DNA of 10,295 bases from Coemansia sp. RSA 922 (Eukaryota; Kickxellomycota; Kickxellomycetes; Kickxellales; Kickxellaceae). Location: positions 1 through 10,295 of the forward strand of contig JANBQS010000934.1 in NCBI GenBank assembly GCA_027577415.1. Direction: 5' to 3'. Under the pieces are notes generated by a model. That model made no database searches, was not told the DNA's origin, and was given only the letters and a program-made list of their open reading frames with translations. Within the stretch, counting starts at the first letter, position 1, and each line of letters opens with the position of its first letter. This document shows positions 6,885 through 10,295 of this stretch, piece after piece. The position numbers and the translations under genes were made by a program.

Positions 6885-7817
6885 ATGGATATAATTGAAG
6901 GTCCACCGATAGAAACCGATCCGCTATTATTAAGAGAACAACAGCGAAGCGATGAGTTGAAGGGATATTTATTGATGGCTGCATCGGCCTTAGGTTTTGC
7001 TGCAAACTCTGCATGTGTGAAAGCCCTGGCATTATCAAATATTCCATCACTAGAGATTGTGTTTGCTCGCAGCGTCTTGCAGTTGGGTTTGGGTCTTCTC
7101 GGGTGTCTTTATTATCGAATCAGTCCGCTGGGTACAGAGCAACGACCATGGCTGGTATTGCGGGGAGTGGCGGGGGCATTCGGTAATGCTTGTTTTTTCT
7201 ATGCTGTCACTGTTATGACTCTGGCAGATGCCACCGTAGTGTTTTTCACTGGCCCCGTGTTTAGCGCATTGTTTGCTAGCTGGATGTTGGGCGAACCCTA
7301 TGGAAAATTTGACCGTGTTGCGTCCGTCGTCTGCTTACTGGGCATTATGCTAGTAGTTAAACCTCAAGGTCAATTGGGGTGGGGTGCGGTGGCTGCTTTG
7401 GTGGGTGCGATGTCGGGTGCGTTGGCATACTGCGTAGTTAGAAAAGTGGGGAGATCTGTACACTCCATGGTACATGTCGTGTATTTTGGCGCCCTGTCGT
7501 TTGTCGGATCGGCCATTATGATGTTCTTGGTGCAGGTACCTAGAATGCCCAGTACTGGGTCAGAGTGGTTGTTGATGATGGCGGTGGGTGTGTTTGCCTT
7601 TATTGGTCAGGTCATGCTTAATCGTGGACTGCAGTTGGCTCCTACGGGTCCGGCTACGTTGATGCGCAACTTGGATGTGGTCTTTGCCTTTATCTTGGGT
7701 ATTACTCTGTTTGGCGAAATACCGAACTGGTCAGGTATTCTAGGCGCACTAGTCATTATTTCTTGTACGGTGGCAATGGGCCTACACAAATGGAGTAACG
7801 TAGTACGCGTGCAGTAA
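6885..7817 (+). CDS. EamA/DMT-type multispanning transporter (SLC35G-like)
   Basis: The product is a 310-residue membrane protein of the drug/metabolite transporter superfamily with two EamA halves of five helices each. Approximate helices: 27-47, 53-76, 88-107, 112-135, 142-159, 164-184, 194-217, 226-248, 253-276, 281-300. Family marks include WLVLRGVAGAFGN with a Phe-Ala pair in helix 3, FFTGPVFSALFASWMLGE at the end of the first half (GE at 136-137) and LFGEIP with a matching GE in the second half (277-278). The layout and length resemble SLC35G1-type proteins and fungal DUF6 transporters; the substrate cannot be told. The N-terminal tail is acidic and contains ETDPLL (10-15), a fit to the [DE]xxxL[LI] sorting signal, which hints at vacuolar or endosomal targeting. 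I chose the ATG at 6885 because upstream codons of the frame (from a TTG at 6843) are just the translated pyrimidine tract. There is no intron. Confidence 0.9.
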   Translation: MDIIEGPPIETDPLLLREQQRSDELKGYLLMAASALGFAANSACVKALALSNIPSLEIVFARSVLQLGLGLLGCLYYRISPLGTEQRPWLVLRGVAGAFGNACFFYAVTVMTLADATVVFFTGPVFSALFASWMLGEPYGKFDRVASVVCLLGIMLVVKPQGQLGWGAVAALVGAMSGALAYCVVRKVGRSVHSMVHVVYFGALSFVGSAIMMFLVQVPRMPSTGSEWLLMMAVGVFAFIGQVMLNRGLQLAPTGPATLMRNLDVVFAFILGITLFGEIPNWSGILGALVIISCTVAMGLHKWSNVVRVQ

Positions 7818-7998
7818 ACACATGCCACGTAACATCCCCCCCTGATCCCACTACCACCCTTTTTTTTCCAATTACATAAAAAAAATTTTTCAAACCCGAT
7901 TTTCCTCTCACTCCTTTTTGTCTCGTTTAAATATTTTGCGTTTTATTTATACTTTTTATTTATCTGAAGGAGAGAGAAACGGGTGTGATTCTAATCTA
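7818..7998 (+). promoter_or_regulatory. Spacer and likely promoter of the two-exon gene
   Basis: This 181-bp spacer holds a C run (7838-7843), T runs (7860-7867 and nearby), an A8/T5 block (about 7878-7890) and AT-rich sequence (TTTAAATATTTT, then TTTTATTTATACTTTTTATTTATC) before the ATG at 7999. The A/T blocks are plausible 3' end signals for the transporter and nucleosome-poor promoter DNA for the next gene. No upstream ATG occurs between about 7890 and 7998. Confidence 0.45.
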
Positions 7999-10295
7999 AT
8001 GGCTAGAAGAAAGAACACCGCTGCCGCTAGGCCAGCACCTGTCCAGCAAAAGGTAAGAAACACCAGAAAAAATTATACAATTTACATTAATCTGAATTAT
8101 TATATACTAACACTCAATTTTTTTTCTAACTCCATTTTAGACATGCTCGGCTGGGTGTGGATTTTGCGGCTGGGCTTTACGACGCATCGTCCTATCCTAC
8201 CTTCTATTCGTAACGCTATTTACGTGCCCCACCTCTCCCGACCACTTTATCTGTCGCACCGAGTCACTAGTCCGCACCACACTAGTAACACCCGTACAGA
8301 ACTACCTCCTGACCACAGAAACTGGCGCACGCGTCCACACCGCCTACAACGCCCACCTAGTGCCCTTCTACGAGAAACACGCCGTACCCATCGTCGATGC
8401 CGCCTATGTATTTGTCTCCGACACTGCCAAGCCCGCTCTGTGCAAGGCCACTGCACCAGTGAGTGATGCGGTTATGCGCGTCGTGGAGCCGCATAGAGAG
8501 AAGGTCGTGGCTGCGTATGACAGGTATCTGGGTCCTACCGTGGATATGACTACTGGTGTGGTATCCCAGGCCGTTAATGGCGTGGTCGTGCCTACGGTGG
8601 CTAAAGTCAGTGCGTGGGTGGTGCCGAGAGTTAGTAGTGCGGTGTCTGATTATCTTGTGCCGTTTTATAAAGATACTGTGTTGCCCCGGTGGAATGAGCA
8701 GGTGAGGCCTGCCGTGTGCCGGTACTCGAAGATCGTCGTTCAGTATACCCGCTCAGAAGTCCTCCCGGCTATTGCGGATGGTGCGGAGCGTGCGTACGTT
8801 GTTTCGCGGGATTTCGCTACTGCGCACATAGTACCTCATGCCAAACGCGCGACAGTCCACGTTTACGTGTTTCTGAGGAAGCATGTCTTGCCGCCCATCC
8901 GTAGGGTGTACGATCAGAACCTGAAGGTGTACGTGGACCGTGTGGTGCCCTGGGAGCAAGTCAACAGCGTCTGTGACAGTGTCTGGGTGTTTGTGAGGGG
9001 CTTTGCTGAGGAGTTTTACTTTATGTGTTATACTATCGCCACTGGTGACGAGCACCCGGTGGTTGTTGCAAGGCTGAAGGCTGGGGAGAAGAAGGTCGGG
9101 GAGAAGAAGGTCGAGGCAAAGGTTGAGGATGTGGGCCAGCTGCAGGGCTTGGCGAGGAGGGTTTCAGGGTCGGCGAGGCAGTGGATTCAAGCCGCTAGAG
9201 GCTGGGTCGGCTCGGCGGTGAGTACGCAAGAGAGTCGCGCTACGGAAGTCGCGGCTGTGGTAAAGTCTGTTGTGGCTAAGCCCTCTGTGGTCAAGCCCTC
9301 TGTGACTACGTCCGCTATTACCAAGTCCGCTACAACTAAATCATCTGCTACTACCTCGGCTGTGATGAAGTCTGTTGTAAGTAAGCCTGCTGTCACTAAA
9401 TCCGCTGTGACGACATCTGCTTCTTCCACTTCCGCCGTAACTACGTCAGTGGCTACGTCAGCCTCTGTGACTGAGTCTATTGTTGCTACATCCGCCGCTG
9501 CCACCTCTGCCGCTGCTACCTCTGCCGCTGACACGTCCGCTGCTGCTGAAGTCCACGATACGGAACCTTTGACGACGGAGGAATACGTTCCAGTGGTTAC
9601 CGTGGAGGATATCGTTAAGCGCCCAGCTGCACATATCGCCTCGTTTGTCAGTGTGGATACTGAGGTCGTCGCTGAGCATGTTGCTGAGACGCCCGTGTCG
9701 GCCACATCGCCTGTTGCAGAGACCACCGAGGAGAGTACGCCAGCTGTTGTATACGTGGAGGAACCTGTCGCACCTGTCGGCGTTACCAACGAGCCTGTTG
9801 TTGACACGGCTGACGAGGCTTTGACTGAGCAGGAGGAGCTGACGCCTGACGTAGTTGCTAAGACCCCTGAGGCACCCGTCGTCTCTGAAGCTGAGCAGGT
9901 TGTACTCTCCACTCCGTCTGAGTCGCCCATTGCTGCTGAAGAGGAGCCCGTGGCTGAACAGTTGCCTGTCGATCTACCTTCAGTCGATGAGATTCCGCCG
10001 GTGCTTATTCCCGAACCCGTTATCAGCATTGTTGAAGCACCTGTGGATATTCCAGAGTCTGTTATCAGTATCGTTGATGCGCCGGTGCTTATTCCCGAGC
10101 CTGCTGTCAGTGTTGTTGAAGCGCCAGTGGATATCCCCGAGCCTGTTGCCAGCATCGCCGAAGCGCCAGTCGAGACGCCCGCTCCCATTGCGTCTCCTGC
10201 CGCGGTGATTCCAGAGGAAGAGGAGTCTGTATCTTCAACTGCCGAGCACCCAACCACACTGCCTGCTGAGACCACCAACACCCTTCCGTTGAACG
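7999..10295 (+). CDS. Membrane-anchored Tyr/Pro-rich protein with long repeat tail (two exons, 3' end beyond window)
   Basis: Exon 1 is 7999-8052 (18 codons, MARRKNTAAARPAPVQQK) and exon 2 runs from 8141 in phase 0 to the window edge without a stop: 736 residues are visible. Layout: basic head (1-18); CSAGCGFC (20-27); one hydrophobic segment (about 29-46) followed by CP; a middle domain (about 60-340) rich in Tyr, Val and Pro with recurring patterns such as LVPFYEKHAVP (91-101) and YLVPFYKDTVLP (189-200), probably long helices; a Lys/Glu stretch; a Ser/Thr/Ala/Val tail (about 392-487); then an acidic Pro/Val/Glu region with 14-residue repeats (639-694). From memory, the head, membrane segment and Y/P-rich repeats resemble fungal proteins often misnamed 'transcription factor hoxa13'; no homeodomain is seen. 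Function unknown. It may be an ER or lipid-surface protein, but this is speculation. The long in-frame opening across 2.1 kb and the clean intron make the gene itself secure. Confidence 0.85.
8053..8140 (+). other. Spliceosomal intron, 88 nt, phase 0
   Basis: The donor is GTAAGA directly after AAG, a perfect TACTAAC branch site lies at 8105-8111, a second TTCTAAC lies at 8124-8130, and the acceptor is TTTTAG at 8135-8140 after a T-rich stretch. The intron is AT-rich, unlike its exons. Removing it joins the 18-codon first exon to a 718-codon open frame in phase 0. It contains in-frame stops if read through. Confidence 0.88.
9083..9112 (+). repeat. Exact 15-bp tandem duplication (GEKKV twice)
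   Basis: Two identical 15-bp units (GGGGAGAAGAAGGTC) encode GEKKVGEKKV and are followed by a diverged third (EAKV). The identity at the DNA level, third positions included, points to recent duplication by slippage. They lie in the charged linker between the Tyr/Pro-rich domain and the Ser/Thr/Ala tail. Confidence 0.8.
9488..9547 (+). repeat. Four 15-bp units encoding TSAA(A/D)
   Basis: Units at 9488, 9503, 9518 and 9533 encode TSAAA, TSAAA, TSAAD, TSAAA with slightly different third positions. They close a longer Ser/Thr/Ala/Val/Lys-rich tract (about 9260-9487) in which motifs such as KPSVV, TKSA and TTSA recur irregularly. The tract is expected to be disordered and could be heavily O-mannosylated if it faces the ER lumen or outside. 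Confidence 0.8.
10001..10168 (+). repeat. Four 42-bp tandem units (14-residue repeat) in an 84-bp higher-order pattern
   Basis: Units start at 10001, 10043, 10085 and 10127 and encode VLIPEPVISIVEAP, VDIPESVISIVDAP, VLIPEPAVSVVEAP and VDIPEPVASIAEAP. A degenerate fifth begins at 10169 (VETPAPIAS). Units 1 and 3 share VLIPEP and units 2 and 4 share VDIPE, so the array looks like a duplicated pair. The gene continues past the window, so more units may follow. Confidence 0.9.

Noticed and set aside
7918..8466. 182-codon plus-strand frame running through the intron
   Set aside because: It starts from a non-ATG codon, crosses the 88-nt intron unspliced and then reads exon 2 in the wrong frame. 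Splicing gives a far longer open frame.
9187..10281. 364-codon minus-strand open frame rich in Ser, Thr and Gly, antisense to the last gene
   Set aside because: It is the complement of the repetitive sense exon, whose biased codon set leaves few antisense stops. The sense frame is continuous from 8141, joins a clean intron and encodes domain-like sequence upstream; the antisense frame has only low complexity.

Overview
The window looks like nuclear DNA from a compact fungal genome. It carries a fungal-type ALG11 and a Scc3/STAG cohesin subunit, and a spliceosomal intron with GTAAGA donor, TACTAAC branch site and TTTTAG acceptor. Most genes are intronless and GC-rich, separated by short AT- and pyrimidine-rich spacers. 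Long uninterrupted genes with 65 to 360 bp spacers fit an early-diverging zygomycete-type fungus (Kickxellomycotina is my best guess). That placement is inference, not a match.

Layout from left to right: (1) the last 35 codons of an unidentified plus-strand gene, ending at 108; (2) a 357-bp spacer with homopolymer tracts and a loosely repeated 12-bp word; (3) a small unrecognised plus-strand gene (466-735), which has a good splice donor overlapping its last codon; (4) ALG11 on the minus strand (974-2596), convergent with the small gene; (5) a 263-bp divergent promoter holding four ACGCG cores in 67 bp, the type of site bound by the G1/S factor MBF; (6) the cohesin subunit Scc3 on the plus strand (2860-6819, 1319 residues, no intron); (7) a 10-helix drug/metabolite-type transporter (6885-7817) starting only 65 bp after Scc3; (8) a two-exon gene (7999-8052 joined to 8141 onward) that stays open to the window edge. 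The last protein has a short basic head, a Cys cluster, one membrane segment, a Tyr/Pro-rich middle and a long low-complexity, tandemly repeated tail.

The genes do not form a pathway. ALG11 builds the dolichol-linked glycan for N-glycosylation at the ER, Scc3 is a chromosome cohesion factor, and the transporter and the last protein are membrane proteins. The two central genes share a promoter region, and its cell-cycle-type sites make most sense for Scc3.

I see no mobile element, RNA gene, CRISPR array or evidently new multi-gene system. The points most worth a second look are the ACGCG cluster and small upstream ORF before Scc3, the repeat architecture of the last gene, and the uncertain 3' end of the small orphan gene.
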